Positions 55,123-64,000 of a DNA stretch of 64,000 nucleotides are shown one piece after another (within the stretch, counting starts at the first letter, position 1; every line of letters starts with the position of its first letter). A model generated the notes under the pieces. The model searched no databases. It had not been told where the DNA came from and worked only from the letters and a program-made list of their open reading frames with translations. The stretch lies in NCBI RefSeq assembly GCF_014836945.1, contig NZ_JACSPX010000003.1:88049-152048 (forward strand), read 5' to 3'. The position numbers were made by a program, and so were the translations under genes. Source of the stretch: Microbacterium commune (GTDB lineage: Bacteria > Actinomycetota > Actinomycetes > Actinomycetales > Microbacteriaceae).

Positions 55123-57105
55123 GTGACTGCTCCGCTTGATCCCGAAGATGCCCGCATCGACGACACGACGAGGTCGAGCGACGCTGCGGCCGAGCCGTCG
55201 GCCGAGCCGAAGAAGCCCGCGCGCGCGCCCCGCAAGGCCGCCAGCAGCCCGGGTGCCGCCGCCGCCAAGACGGCCGCCGTCAAGAAGGCGGCAGCGACGT
55301 CGGCGGCCTCGAAGTCCGCCGCGGCGAAGAAGGCGGCAGAGGCGGATGCCGGCCGTGCGGCGGCTGTGAAGAAGGCGTCCACCACGGGAGCGGCCGCGAA
55401 GACGGCGAGTCGTACGACCGCCGCTCGGACGACGGCGACCAAGACCGCGGCGGCGAAGCGGGCCGAGACAGCGAAGAAGGCCCAGACCGCTGCCGCTGCC
55501 GCCGCGAAGAAGTCGGCGCCCGCCGATCCCGTGGGCGCGGAACAGGAGGGGGCGCTCGAGGAGAGCGCTGCCGCTCCGGCGAAGACCACCGCGGCGAAGG
55601 CGACGGCGGCGAAGACCACCGCGGCGAAGACGACGGCTGCGAAGACCCCGGCGACGAAGACCACGGCTGCGAAGGCGAAGTCGGCCGCTGCGAAGTCGAC
55701 CGCAGCCAAGGCGACCGCTGCGAAGACCACGAGCGCGGCGAAGACGTCTGCCACGACGCCGTCCACCGCGGCATCCCCGACGAAGGCGTCCACATCGACG
55801 TCGTCCTCCGGCGCGGCGCCTGCATCGACAGCGAAGCCCCCGGTGACGAAGGCACGCGCGAAGACGGCATCCGCTTCGACACCGGGGACCGACGGCGCGG
55901 TCGCCGATTCCGCCCCGTCGGTGCCCGAGATCACGTCCGATGCGGTCATCGCTCTCGACGCCGAGCCCGTGCGTCGGCTGGTCGCCGCATCGAACAGCGG
56001 GGTCGCCGCATCGAACAGCGCAGAGCTGGCGGAGGCCCGCCCACCGCGCCGCGGAGAGGCAGGTTCTGCCGTCGTCGTCGAGCCGGGAGACCAGGCACCG
56101 ACCACCCCGGCACGCGATGCTTCGGCAGCAGATTCCGCCGCGACCGAATCTGCAACACCAGACGAGGCGATCTCGAGCGCCGTCGCGGACCCGGCCGTCG
56201 CCGATTCGGCCATCGCGGACCCGGCCGTCGCGGACCCGGCCGTCGCCGATTCGGCCGTGGCTGACCCAGCCGTGGCTGACCCGGCCGTCACCGACCCGGC
56301 CGTGGCTGATCTGGTCGTCACCGACCCGGACGGAGACGCGCCGTCGGGCGAGGCCATCCGCATCCGAGGTCTGGTGAAGCGCTTCGGCGACTCCGTCGCG
56401 GTCGACGATGTCGACCTGACCGTTCCGGCCGGATCGTTCTACGGCCTCGTCGGCCCGAACGGCGCAGGCAAGACCACCACGCTGTCGATCATCGCCGGCC
56501 TGCTGCGACCCGACGCGGGCACCGTGCACATCAGCGGAATCGATCAGCGTGAGAAGCCCCTCGAGGCCAAGCGGGTCATGGGCGTGCTGCCCGACCGGCT
56601 GCGCACCTTCGACCGGCTCACCGGACGCCAGCTGCTGTACTACTACGGACAGCTGCGCGGGCTCGACCGCGCCGTCATCGAGAAGCGCACCGCCGACCTC
56701 GCCCGCGCGTTCGATCTCAGCGAGGCGCTGAGCCGCGTCGTATCGGACTACTCGGCCGGAATGACCAAGAAGGTGATGCTGGCCGGAGCCCTGATCCACT
56801 CGCCGCGCGTCCTCGTGCTCGACGAGCCCTTCGAGGCCGTCGATCCGGTCTCGTCGGGTGTGATCCTCGACATCCTGCGGTCGTACGTCGCACACGGCGG
56901 AACGGTCATCCTCTCCAGCCACGGAATGGATCTCGTCGAGCGGGTATGCTCGCGCGTGGCCGTGATCGTGGGCGGAGAGGTGCTCGCCGAGGGGACGATC
57001 GACGAGGTCCGCGCGGGTCAGACGCTGACCCAGCGATTCATCGAGCTCTCGGGCACCGGCGGCGAAGTGGAGGGACTCGAGTGGTTGCACACGTTCTCCG
57101 CCTGA
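55123..57105 (+). CDS. ABC exporter ATPase with histone-H1-like low-complexity N-terminus
   Basis: 660 residues, about 2.5 times the usual length. Residues 1-410 are low-complexity: Lys/Ala-rich (27-135), AAKTT-type repeats (153-209), Ala/Ser/Thr-rich, then VADPA repeats (353-402). Residues 412-650 are a complete ABC domain: Walker A GPNGAGKTTT near 444, signature YSAGMTKK, Walker B VLVLDEPFEAVDP, switch His in SSHGMD. The AAKK sequence resembles the C-terminal tails of bacterial histone-H1-like proteins that bind DNA. GTG 55123 is chosen from the -10 box. The permease gene overlaps the last 25 bases. Confidence 0.85.
   Translation: MTAPLDPEDARIDDTTRSSDAAAEPSAEPKKPARAPRKAASSPGAAAAKTAAVKKAAATSAASKSAAAKKAAEADAGRAAAVKKASTTGAAAKTASRTTAARTTATKTAAAKRAETAKKAQTAAAAAAKKSAPADPVGAEQEGALEESAAAPAKTTAAKATAAKTTAAKTTAAKTPATKTTAAKAKSAAAKSTAAKATAAKTTSAAKTSATTPSTAASPTKASTSTSSSGAAPASTAKPPVTKARAKTASASTPGTDGAVADSAPSVPEITSDAVIALDAEPVRRLVAASNSGVAASNSAELAEARPPRRGEAGSAVVVEPGDQAPTTPARDASAADSAATESATPDEAISSAVADPAVADSAIADPAVADPAVADSAVADPAVADPAVTDPAVADLVVTDPDGDAPSGEAIRIRGLVKRFGDSVAVDDVDLTVPAGSFYGLVGPNGAGKTTTLSIIAGLLRPDAGTVHISGIDQREKPLEAKRVMGVLPDRLRTFDRLTGRQLLYYYGQLRGLDRAVIEKRTADLARAFDLSEALSRVVSDYSAGMTKKVMLAGALIHSPRVLVLDEPFEAVDPVSSGVILDILRSYVAHGGTVILSSHGMDLVERVCSRVAVIVGGEVLAEGTIDEVRAGQTLTQRFIELSGTGGEVEGLEWLHTFSA
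55579..55749 (+). repeat. AAKTT-type repeats in the ABC ATPase
   Basis: Imperfect 15-base units reading GCGAAGACCACC-like codons (A-K-T-T-A), about 11 units, in frame. Confidence 0.85.
56179..56328 (+). repeat. VADPA repeats in the ABC ATPase
   Basis: About ten in-frame 15-base units encoding AVADP or AVADS variants, some identical at DNA level (GCCGTCGCGGACCCG). A site likely to vary in copy number. Confidence 0.88.
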
Positions 57106-58646
57106 GGGTCGCGCTGCTCGTCGGTGCGCTGCGCGGGGAGCGTGCGGTTCGCGCCGCGGTCGCGCTCGCGGGATCCATCGCCGCGACCGTCGTCGTCTGC
57201 ATCGCCGTCCTCGGTCTCGGCGACGCACCACTCGCGACCGCTCGCACCGTCATCGCGCTCGGCGCGGCGGCGCTGATGCTGGCTTTCTTCGTCGGCCCCA
57301 TGCTCACCGGCACGCCGGATCAGCTCGATCCACGACGTTTCTGGCCGTTCGGCCTGGATGAGCGGCGACTGGGCTGGATGCTTGCGCTGGCCTCGCTGAT
57401 CAGCGTACCCAGCCTCGCCCTGATCGCCGTGACCGCGTGCGTCGTGATCGTCGTCGTCAACGCCGGAGTCGCCTGGGCGGCGGCTGTGCTGTTCGGCGCC
57501 ATCGGCGTGCTGTCGATCGCGCTCGCCGCCCGCGTAGGGATGGCCATCAGCGCGATCCTGCTGCCCGAGCGCCGCTCGCGCGAGCTGACCATCCTGTTCG
57601 CGTTGCCGGTGATCGTCATCGCGTTCCCCGTCGCGGCGTACTTCGCGTCGCTGCGCTGGGACGGCCAGGTGCCCCCGGCCGTGCAGACGGCGACGGCCAT
57701 CGTCGGCTTCTCGCCGCTCGCAGCCCCGCAGGCGTTCCTCTTCCATCTCGCCGCGGGCGAGACGGGCGCGGCGTGGGCGAGCGGTCTGATCGCGGTCGCG
57801 ACGATCGGCGGGATGCTGCTGCTGTGGCATCTGCTGGTCAGGCGGCTTCTCACCGCATCCGAGCGCCCCTATGCGACGCGCGAGCGGTCGGGACTGGGAT
57901 GGTTCGGATTGCTGCCGGCCAACGCGTTCGGCGCCATCGCCGCGCGCAGCCTCGTGTACTGGCTGCGGGACCGGCGATACATCGTGAACCTGCTCGTCGT
58001 GCCGATCGCCGGCGTGCTGACGGTGTTCCCTCTGCTCGTGGCCGGAGTGCCGCTGTGGCTCGCCGCCCTCGTTCCGGTTCCGCTCATGGCGCTGTTTTTC
58101 GGGTGGCTGCCGCACAACGACGCCGCCTACGATTCCACGGCACTGTGGATGCACATCGCCAGCGGCGTGCGCGGACTGCCCGATCGGCTCGGCCGACTCG
58201 TGCCCGTGCTGCTCGTCGCTCTCCCCGTGCTCGCGATCGGCATCTCCGTCACCCTCGCGGTCATCTCGGACTGGCATCTCCTGCTGCCTCTGATCGGCGT
58301 GACGGCGGCGCTTCTGCTCACCGCGCTGGGCATGTCGAGCATCGCATCGGTCGTCGCGCCGTACGCCGTCTCGCGGCCGGGGGACAGTCCGTTCCAGCAG
58401 CCGCAGCGCTCGTCTGCACACGGCTCGTACGGCGCCGCGCTGACCTTCGTGGGCGCCCTGCTCGCGAGCACGCCCACGATCTGGCTGTTCGGCCTGACGA
58501 TCGTGGAGGGCGACCAGCACGCGCCGACGACATTCTGGGTCGGGGTGATCAGCGGAGTCGTCGTGCTCTTCGGCGGTGCCGCGGTGGGCGCCGTGATCTT
58601 CGAGCGCAGCGGGGAGAGGCTGATGGAGTTCGTCGAGAGGACCTGA
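57081..58646 (+). CDS. ABC exporter permease protein
   Basis: 521 residues with about 12 membrane helices and no recognisable enzymatic domain; pattern of large ABC-2-type permeases. GTG 57081 follows GGAGGG by 6 bases and overlaps the ATPase gene by 25 bases, so the two are coupled. Cargo unknown. Confidence 0.82.
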   Translation: MVAHVLRLRVALLVGALRGERAVRAAVALAGSIAATVVVCIAVLGLGDAPLATARTVIALGAAALMLAFFVGPMLTGTPDQLDPRRFWPFGLDERRLGWMLALASLISVPSLALIAVTACVVIVVVNAGVAWAAAVLFGAIGVLSIALAARVGMAISAILLPERRSRELTILFALPVIVIAFPVAAYFASLRWDGQVPPAVQTATAIVGFSPLAAPQAFLFHLAAGETGAAWASGLIAVATIGGMLLLWHLLVRRLLTASERPYATRERSGLGWFGLLPANAFGAIAARSLVYWLRDRRYIVNLLVVPIAGVLTVFPLLVAGVPLWLAALVPVPLMALFFGWLPHNDAAYDSTALWMHIASGVRGLPDRLGRLVPVLLVALPVLAIGISVTLAVISDWHLLLPLIGVTAALLLTALGMSSIASVVAPYAVSRPGDSPFQQPQRSSAHGSYGAALTFVGALLASTPTIWLFGLTIVEGDQHAPTTFWVGVISGVVVLFGGAAVGAVIFERSGERLMEFVERT

Positions 58647-58667
58647 CCTCGGCGTCCCAGACGCGGA

Positions 58668-58673
58668 TAGAAT
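58668..58673 (+). promoter_or_regulatory. -10 box TAGAAT, leaderless DUF3039 gene
   Basis: TAGAAT, then CTCGGC, then ATG 58680. Confidence 0.65.
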
Positions 58674-58679
58674 CTCGGC

Positions 58680-58946
58680 ATGAGTACTCCGCTGGACAGC
58701 CCCGATCAGGGTGGCGTGGCAACGCTCGATCGCGAACTCGAAGAGCTGCTGCAGGAAGAGCATCTCGAGCCGGGGGACCACGAGCGCTTCTCGCACTACG
58801 TCAAGAAGGACAAGATCCTCGAGTCGGCGATCACCGGCAAGCCGGTGCGCGCGCTCTGCGGCAAGAAGTGGACTCCGGGCCGCGACCCGGAGAAGTTCCC
58901 GATCTGCCCGACCTGCAAAGAGATCTACGAGAGCATGGTGTCCTGA
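58680..58946 (+). CDS. DUF3039 protein
   Basis: 88 residues. An acidic N-terminal half, then the conserved HYVKKDKILESAITGKPVRALCGKKW and CPTCKEIYE. Cys in ALCGKKW plus CPTC and the nearby His could form one zinc site. A family conserved in actinobacteria with no known role. Meets pncB tail to tail, 12 bases apart. Confidence 0.88.
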   Translation: MSTPLDSPDQGGVATLDRELEELLQEEHLEPGDHERFSHYVKKDKILESAITGKPVRALCGKKWTPGRDPEKFPICPTCKEIYESMVS

Positions 58947-58958
58947 CGCGTCGTCGCG

Positions 58959-60278
58959 TCAGTCCGCATCCACGAACAGAGTCGGGATCGCCGGGTCCGA
59001 TTTGCTGAGGGCCAGCGCCCGCACGGGCAGCTCCTCCCGCACCCGCAGGTGATGCTCTCGCGCCGACGCGGTCCCGGTGGCGCCCTCGTGCGCCGCATCG
59101 ATCTCGCCGCCGTCGACGAGAACGACCTGCAGTGCGCGGGCGTCAGGGTGCTCGGCAGCCGTGTCGACCTGCTCGAAGCCGTCGGCGACCGACACGGTCT
59201 CGGCGACAGCGACGCCCGCGTCGAGGGTGCGGAACGCCGCCTTGCGTCCGCCCTTCGACCCCTTGTCGGTGGATGCCTTGGCCACGGCGACCCAGCCACC
59301 GGAGGAGTCCTGTCGGGCGACGAGCTTGTAGACCATGCTCGCGGTCGGGTAGCCGGAACCGGTGACCACGGAGGTGCCGACCCCGTAGAAGTCGACGGGG
59401 GAGGCCGCCAGGGCGGCGATCGCGTACTCGTCGAGGTCGCTCGTCACCGTGATCTTCGTCCCGGTCGCCCCGAGCTCATCGAGCTGCTGGCGGACGGCCG
59501 CCGCGACCAGCGGCAGATCGCCCGAGTCGAGCCGCACCCCGCCGAGCCCCGTGCCGGCGACACGAATGGCCGTCTCCACGCCCTTGCGGATGTCGTAGGT
59601 GTCGACGAGCAGCGTGGTGCCGGTGCCGAGGCTCTCGATCTGAGAGCGGAACGCATCCTCCTCGGAGTCGTGCAGCAGAGTCCACGAGTGCGCCGCGGTG
59701 CCCATCGTAGGGATACCCCACTGCCGCCCGGCCTCGAGGTTGCTCGTCGACGCGAATCCCGCGATGTACGCGGCGCGGGCGGCTGCGACCGCGGACTGCT
59801 CTGCTGCGCGACGCGAGCCCATCTCCGCGAGCGGGCGCTCGCCGGCGGCGATGCTCATCCGCGACGCCGCCGTCGCGACCGCGGAGTCGTGGTTCAGCAC
59901 GCTCAACGCGAGTGTCTCGAGCACGACGGCGTCGGCGAACGTGCCCTCGACGGTGAGGATCGGGGAACCGGGGAAGTACAGCTCGCCCTCGCGGTAGCCG
60001 CGGATGGTTCCCGTGAATCGGTAGTTCTCGAGGTAGGTGACGGCCTCGGCATCCACCACGTCGTTGTCGCGCAGATACCGCAGCTCGTCCTCGCCGAAGC
60101 GGAAATCGCGCAGCAGCGTCAGCAGGCGCCCGGTGCCGGCGACGACCCCGAAGCGACGGCCGCCGGAGAGGCGCCGCGAGAACAGCTCGAACACGCTCGG
60201 TCGCGACGCGGTGCCGTCCCGCAGCGACGCGGCCAGCATGGTCAGTTCATAGCGGTCGGTGAGGAACGCGGAGCTCAT
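58959..60278 (-). CDS. pncB: Nicotinate phosphoribosyltransferase
   Basis: Salvages nicotinate into NAD through PRPP. 439 residues. LTDRYELTMLAASLRDG at the N-terminus, FELFSRRLSGGRRFGVVAG, the regulatory His region TAAHSWTLLHDSEEDAF, and VRLDSGDLPLVAAAVRQQLD. Leaderless promoter upstream. Confidence 0.96.
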   Translation of the reverse strand: MSSAFLTDRYELTMLAASLRDGTASRPSVFELFSRRLSGGRRFGVVAGTGRLLTLLRDFRFGEDELRYLRDNDVVDAEAVTYLENYRFTGTIRGYREGELYFPGSPILTVEGTFADAVVLETLALSVLNHDSAVATAASRMSIAAGERPLAEMGSRRAAEQSAVAAARAAYIAGFASTSNLEAGRQWGIPTMGTAAHSWTLLHDSEEDAFRSQIESLGTGTTLLVDTYDIRKGVETAIRVAGTGLGGVRLDSGDLPLVAAAVRQQLDELGATGTKITVTSDLDEYAIAALAASPVDFYGVGTSVVTGSGYPTASMVYKLVARQDSSGGWVAVAKASTDKGSKGGRKAAFRTLDAGVAVAETVSVADGFEQVDTAAEHPDARALQVVLVDGGEIDAAHEGATGTASAREHHLRVREELPVRALALSKSDPAIPTLFVDAD

Positions 60279-60284
60279 CGGGCC

Positions 60285-60290
60285 AGTGTA
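60285..60290 (-). promoter_or_regulatory. -10 box TACACT, leaderless pncB
   Basis: Minus-strand TACACT, then GGCCCG, then ATG 60278. Confidence 0.55.
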
Positions 60291-60358
60291 TCCAGCCGCC
60301 GGGTCGGGGATACTGGTCAGCGGACGCCCGCCCCCACGACCCGCGACGGAGCCTGCGC

Positions 60359-61819
60359 ATGTCAGACGAGCTGACCCGACTCGTGAACGGAGTCCTGTGG
60401 CCCGGATTCCTCGGTTCCGAGGTGCCGACGTGGCTCGGCATCGCGCTCGATGAGGGGCTCGCGGGCGTGGTCTACTTCGCGCAGAATCTCGTCGGTGACA
60501 CGGCCGCGCTGAGCGCGAGCATCCACGATCGATCGCCGCGTGCGCTGATCGGCATCGACGAGGAGGGCGGCAGCGTCACGCGGCTCGAGACGCAGGGCGG
60601 ATCCACCGTCCCGGGGGCGGCGCAGCTGGGCGTCGTGGACGACGTCACGGCCACGGAGGCGACCGGCTACGAGATCGCGCGACGCGTCGACGCCGTCGGC
60701 GCCGACGTCGTGCTCGGCCCGGTGGCGGATGTGAACAGCGACCCGCGCAACCCCGTGATCGGGGTGCGCTCCTTCGGCGACAGCGCCGACCTCGTCTCCC
60801 GACACGCCGCCGCCGCGGTGCGGGGCATCCAGCGAGCGGGGCTCGCGGCGTGCGCCAAGCACTATCCCGGGCACGGCGACACGCGCACCGACTCCCACCA
60901 CGATCTGCCCGTCCTCACCCTCACGCAGCGCGAGATCGACGAGCAGCATCTTCCGCCGTTCGCCGCCGCGGTGCAGGCGGGGGTGCGCTCGATCATGACC
61001 GCGCACATCGGCTCTCCCCTCTGGGGCGACGCTCCCGCCACCCTCAGCCCGACCGTGCTCGGGCGGCTGCGCGCCGACGGCTTCGACGGGGTGATCGTGA
61101 GCGACGCCCTCGACATGGCCGCGATCCGGGAGCGGGCGGGGATCGGCGGGGGAGCGGTGCAGGCTCTCGCCGCGGGCGTCGACCTGCTGTGCATCGGCAA
61201 CCCCACGAACCCCGGAGCGGCGATGCTGCCCGATCAAGACGAGCGGGACTACCGCTCGGCACGCGACGCGATCATCGCGGCGATCCGCAACGGCGAGCTC
61301 GCCCGCGAGCGGGTGGAGGAGGCGGCCCGGCGCGTCGCGTCGATGGCGGATGCCGTCAGGCGGCGCCCCGAGCCCCCGGAGGCGGTCTTCGACGCGGACA
61401 GCATCGCCGATCGTGCGGTGCGCGTGCAGGGCGAGCTGCCGGCTTTCACCGACGAGCCGACCACGGTCATCGACCTGCGCACCCCGTCGAGCCTGGCGGT
61501 GGACAGCGCGGCGGATCACGTCGCACGGGTTCTCGCCGTCGGCGGCGAGATCGTGCGCTTCGACGCATCGTCGGCCACGAGGAGTCAGCTCGCCGATGCT
61601 GCCGGTCGAGTGATCGCGCGGCAGAGCGTCGTGCTCGTCGACCGTCTGGACGTCGGGTGCGCGCAGCGGGCCGTGCTGGATGCGCTCCGCGCTGCCGCGC
61701 CAGGCGTCGTCGCGGTGAACGTGGGGCTGTTCGCGGAATCCGACGGCGTCGTCGTCTCGTCGCCTGCCGCCAGCGCGCTCGCCGCCCGCGCCGCCCGGCG
61801 CGCCCTGCGGGGGCGCTGA
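60359..61819 (+). CDS. nagZ: Glycoside hydrolase family 3, beta-N-acetylglucosaminidase-like
   Basis: 486 residues. The NagZ His/Asp loop [19 protein letters not shown] and the nucleophile Asp in [10 protein letters not shown] are intact, as is [12 protein letters not shown]. No signal peptide, so it acts in the cytoplasm, likely on imported muropeptide sugars. It carries an extra C-terminal domain of about 130 residues (from about 350) not present in short NagZ proteins. murI follows. Confidence 0.88.
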   Translation: MSDELTRLVNGVLWPGFLGSEVPTWLGIALDEGLAGVVYFAQNLVGDTAALSASIHDRSPRALIGIDEEGGSVTRLETQGGSTVPGAAQLGVVDDVTATEATGYEIARRVDAVGADVVLGPVADVNSDPRNPVIGVRSFGDSADLVSRHAAAAVRGIQRAGLAACAKHYPGHGDTRTDSHHDLPVLTLTQREIDEQHLPPFAAAVQAGVRSIMTAHIGSPLWGDAPATLSPTVLGRLRADGFDGVIVSDALDMAAIRERAGIGGGAVQALAAGVDLLCIGNPTNPGAAMLPDQDERDYRSARDAIIAAIRNGELARERVEEAARRVASMADAVRRRPEPPEAVFDADSIADRAVRVQGELPAFTDEPTTVIDLRTPSSLAVDSAADHVARVLAVGGEIVRFDASSATRSQLADAAGRVIARQSVVLVDRLDVGCAQRAVLDALRAAAPGVVAVNVGLFAESDGVVVSSPAASALAARAARRALRGR

Positions 61820-61899
61820 CGCCGTCGAACAGCAGCCGCGGGCCGTACTCCGAAGAGCGGCACCAGGGCGTCCGCACCCGAGAGCAGCATGCCGCCGAC

Positions 61900-61905
61900 T
61901 AGGCT
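61900..61905 (+). promoter_or_regulatory. -10 box TAGGCT, near-leaderless murI
   Basis: TAGGCT, 8 bases, then ATG 61914. Confidence 0.55.
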
Positions 61906-61913
61906 TGAACACC

Positions 61914-62783
61914 ATGGACGACGCACCGATCGGGATCTTCGACTCCGGTGTCGGCGGACTCACGGTGGCGAGGGCCATCCGCGCGCAGCTTCCGCAGGAG
62001 TCTCTGGTGTACATCGGCGACACGGCGCACTCGCCCTACGGGCCGAAGCCGATCGCCGACGTCAGGCGGTACAGCATCGAGGTGCTCGACGCGCTCGTGG
62101 ACCAGGGCGTGAAGATGCTCGTGATCGCGTGCAACACGGCATCCGCGGCGGTGCTGCGCGACGCCCGCGAGCGGTACGACGTGCCGGTCGTCGAGGTGAT
62201 CGGCCCTGCCGTGCGGCGCGCCGTCTCGACCACGCGCAATGGCCGCGTCGGCGTGATCGGAACGGTCGGCACGATCGGTTCGCGGGTGTACCAGGACATG
62301 CTCGAGGTGAACGAGCGCCTGGAGGTGTTCACCGCCGCGTGCCCTCGCTTCGTCGAGTTCGTCGAGGCCGGCATCACCGGCTCGCCCGAGGTGCTGGCCG
62401 TGGCCGAGGAGTACCTCGCCCCGTTGCGGGATGCCAGGGTCGACACCCTCGTGCTCGGATGCACGCACTACCCGTTTCTGCGCGGCGCGATCAGCTACGT
62501 GATGGGCGAGGGCGTCTCGCTCGTCTCGAGCGACGACGAGACCGCCGCCGACGTCTACCGCCAGCTCGTGAAGCACGATCAGCTCGCATCCCCGGGCGCC
62601 GTCGCCAGCTACGTCTACGAGGCGACCGGCGATTCGGCGGAGGACTTCACCGCCCTCGCGAACCGGCTGATGGGCCACGAGGTGCGCGACGTGCAGCTCG
62701 TGCAGACCGGCGTGATCGATCTGCCGTACCTGCTCGCAGCTGAAGCCGATGAGGTCGGCCGCGACGGCACCGTCCAGCCCTGA
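61914..62783 (+). CDS. murI: Glutamate racemase
   Basis: Makes D-glutamate for peptidoglycan. 289 residues. [16 protein letters not shown], two catalytic Cys in [12 protein letters not shown] and [13 protein letters not shown], with PYGPKP between. ATG 61914 fits the -10 box; an in-frame TTG nine bases earlier was not used. Followed by rph after a short repeat. Confidence 0.96.
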   Translation: MDDAPIGIFDSGVGGLTVARAIRAQLPQESLVYIGDTAHSPYGPKPIADVRRYSIEVLDALVDQGVKMLVIACNTASAAVLRDARERYDVPVVEVIGPAVRRAVSTTRNGRVGVIGTVGTIGSRVYQDMLEVNERLEVFTAACPRFVEFVEAGITGSPEVLAVAEEYLAPLRDARVDTLVLGCTHYPFLRGAISYVMGEGVSLVSSDDETAADVYRQLVKHDQLASPGAVASYVYEATGDSAEDFTALANRLMGHEVRDVQLVQTGVIDLPYLLAAEADEVGRDGTVQP

Positions 62784-62787
62784 CACC

Positions 62788-62849
62788 CCGCCTTCGACCC
62801 GATCCGCCCTGAACCGCTCCGCCTTCGAACCGCTCCGCCCTGAACCGCT
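62788..62849. repeat. 31-bp tandem duplication between murI and rph
   Basis: Units 62788-62818 and 62819-62849, 29 of 31 bases identical, starting CCGCCTTCGA and ending GAACCGCT; the rph ribosome binding site follows at once. Confidence 0.85.
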
Positions 62850-62862
62850 CCGAGAGGACACC

Positions 62863-63609
62863 ATGTCAGACATCGTCCGCGCCGACGGGCGCAGCACCGA
62901 CCAGCTCCGCGAGATCACGATCGAGCGCGGCTGGTCCACGCACGCCGAGGGCTCGGCGCTGATCAGCTTCGGCGGCACGAAGGTGCTGTGCACCGCGTCG
63001 TTCACCAACGGCGTGCCGCGCTGGCTGACCGGCAAGGGCAAGGGGTGGGTGACCGCCGAGTACGCGATGCTGCCGCGTGCCACCAACTCGCGCAACGACC
63101 GCGAGAGCGTGAAGGGCCGCATCGGCGGTCGCACGCACGAGATCTCCCGCCTCATCGGCCGCGCGCTGCGCGCGGTGGTCGACACGAAGGCGCTGGGTGA
63201 GAACACCATCGTCATCGACTGCGACGTGCTGCAGGCCGACGGCGGCACCAGGACCGCGGCGATCACCGGGGCGTACGTCGCGCTCGCCGACGCCATCGAG
63301 TGGGGTCGGGACAAGAAGTTCATCGGTCGCAACGCGAAGCCGCTGCTCGATACCGTCGCGGCCGTCTCGGTGGGCATCATCGACGGCGAGCCGATGCTCG
63401 ATCTCGCCTACGTCGAGGACGTCCGCGCCGAGACCGACATGAACGTCGTCGTCACCGGACGCGGGCTCTTCGTCGAGGTGCAGGGCACCGCCGAGGGCGC
63501 GCCGTTCGACAAGCGCGAGCTCGACGCCCTGCTCGACCTGGGAGTCGCCGGCTGCGCGTCGCTGCAGCAGCACCAGCTCGCGGCGCTGGCCGAGGGAAGT
63601 GCCGAATGA
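62863..63609 (+). CDS. rph: Ribonuclease PH
   Basis: Phosphorolytic 3' trimming of tRNA. 248 residues: [87 protein letters not shown] precedes ATG 62863. The stop overlaps the rdgB start (ATGA). Confidence 0.97.
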   Translation: MSDIVRADGRSTDQLREITIERGWSTHAEGSALISFGGTKVLCTASFTNGVPRWLTGKGKGWVTAEYAMLPRATNSRNDRESVKGRIGGRTHEISRLIGRALRAVVDTKALGENTIVIDCDVLQADGGTRTAAITGAYVALADAIEWGRDKKFIGRNAKPLLDTVAAVSVGIIDGEPMLDLAYVEDVRAETDMNVVVTGRGLFVEVQGTAEGAPFDKRELDALLDLGVAGCASLQQHQLAALAEGSAE

Positions 63610-64000
63610 AGGTCGTCCTCGCCACGCACAACCCGCACAAGGTCGCGGAGTTCCAGCAGATCGTCGCCGCCACCCGTCCCGACCTCGAGGTGATCGGGTA
63701 CGACGGGCCCGAGCCGGTCGAGGACGGCGTCACCTTCGCGCAGAACGCGCTGATCAAGGCACGCGCGGCGTTCGCACATACAGGGCTGCCGGCGCTCGCC
63801 GACGACTCCGGAATCTGCGTGGACGTGCTCGGCGGATCCCCCGGCGTCTTCTCGGCGTACTGGGCGGGGCAGAAGAAGGATGCCACGGCCAACCTCGCGC
63901 TGCTGCTCGACCAGCTCCGCGACGTCGCCGACCCCCACCGCACCGCGCAGTTCCACTCGACCATCGCGCTGGTGACCGCCGACGGCGCAGAGCGCACCGT
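63606..64000 (+). CDS. rdgB: XTP/dITP diphosphatase (RdgB/Ham1), 3' end outside window
   Basis: Removes non-canonical purine NTPs. 131 residues visible of about 200. [15 protein letters not shown] and [24 protein letters not shown] are the Ham1 signatures. Coupled to rph by ATGA; runs off the window end. Confidence 0.95.
   Translation, partial: MKVVLATHNPHKVAEFQQIVAATRPDLEVIGYDGPEPVEDGVTFAQNALIKARAAFAHTGLPALADDSGICVDVLGGSPGVFSAYWAGQKKDATANLALLLDQLRDVADPHRTAQFHSTIALVTADGAERT

Noticed and set aside
55579..56328. Repeat arrays considered as CRISPR
   Set aside because: Repeats are contiguous, in frame and encode protein; there are no spacers and no cas genes.
62788..62849. Tandem repeat considered as att site or CRISPR fragment
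   Set aside because: Only two adjacent copies, no integrase, no spacer.

Overview
The window is high-GC chromosomal DNA from an actinomycete, most likely a Microbacteriaceae member close to Microbacterium. The inference rests on base composition, an acyl-CoA carboxylase with an epsilon subunit, a DUF3039 protein, many promoters sitting directly at start codons, and gene orders I recall from Mycobacterium tuberculosis (accD5-accE5-maf-accA3; lpdA-deoD-pmmB-add-deoA-cdd-sdhCDAB; pncB-murI-rph-rdgB; prs-rplY-pth). I found no rRNA, tRNA, CRISPR array, transposase, integrase or phage gene. Every gap between genes is under 300 bases.

Region 1 (1-17,600). After the 3' part of prs comes about 17 kb of accessory genes that separate prs from rplY, which are near neighbours in other actinobacteria. 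It holds a flavin electron-transfer module (FMN-binding lipoprotein, ApbE flavin transferase, RnfD-like membrane oxidoreductase), a convergent OmpR-type two-component pair, 6-phosphogluconate dehydrogenase, and a sugar-acid cluster. That cluster has an IclR regulator, an MHS-type transporter, an IdnO-like reductase, an FAH-family hydrolase, an IdnD-like dehydrogenase, a gluconate-type kinase and a GntP permease, flanked by two further dehydrogenases. Together these would take idonate or ketogluconates to gluconate, then 6-phosphogluconate, then the pentose phosphate pathway through Gnd. A composite sequence, GTCCA-N6-TGRAC-N3-GTTCA, occurs at both cluster promoters and is a strong candidate operator for the IclR protein.

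Region 2 (17,600-26,300). rplY (with a structured leader and a possible leader peptide), pth, a small membrane protein, trpS, exonuclease III, a YihY/BrkB-type membrane protein and the sdhCDAB operon.

Region 3 (26,300-42,600). manC; a nucleoside uptake and salvage operon (BMP lipoprotein, ATPase, two permeases, cdd, deoA, add); a flavohaemoprotein with a divergent, cysteine-bearing regulator; an alpha/beta hydrolase; a phosphohexomutase-family enzyme overlapping purine nucleoside phosphorylase; and an LpdA-like flavoprotein without a redox disulfide. Imported nucleosides would be deaminated and phosphorolysed, and the pentose phosphate isomerised.

Region 4 (42,600-54,900). Acyl-CoA carboxylase subunits (alpha, beta, epsilon), maf, an RNA methyltransferase of TrmA/RumA type, a three-gene two-component operon, a nucleoside hydrolase, a small XRE regulator, an EcsC-like protein and a sugar-nucleotidyltransferase-like protein.

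Region 5 (54,900-64,000). An ABC exporter whose ATPase carries about 410 residues of lysine/alanine-rich, histone-H1-like low-complexity sequence, its permease, DUF3039, pncB, nagZ, murI, rph and the 5' part of rdgB. The most notable overall signal is that at least 18 genes have a TANNNT -10 box ending 6-8 bases before the start codon, which predicts leaderless mRNAs.
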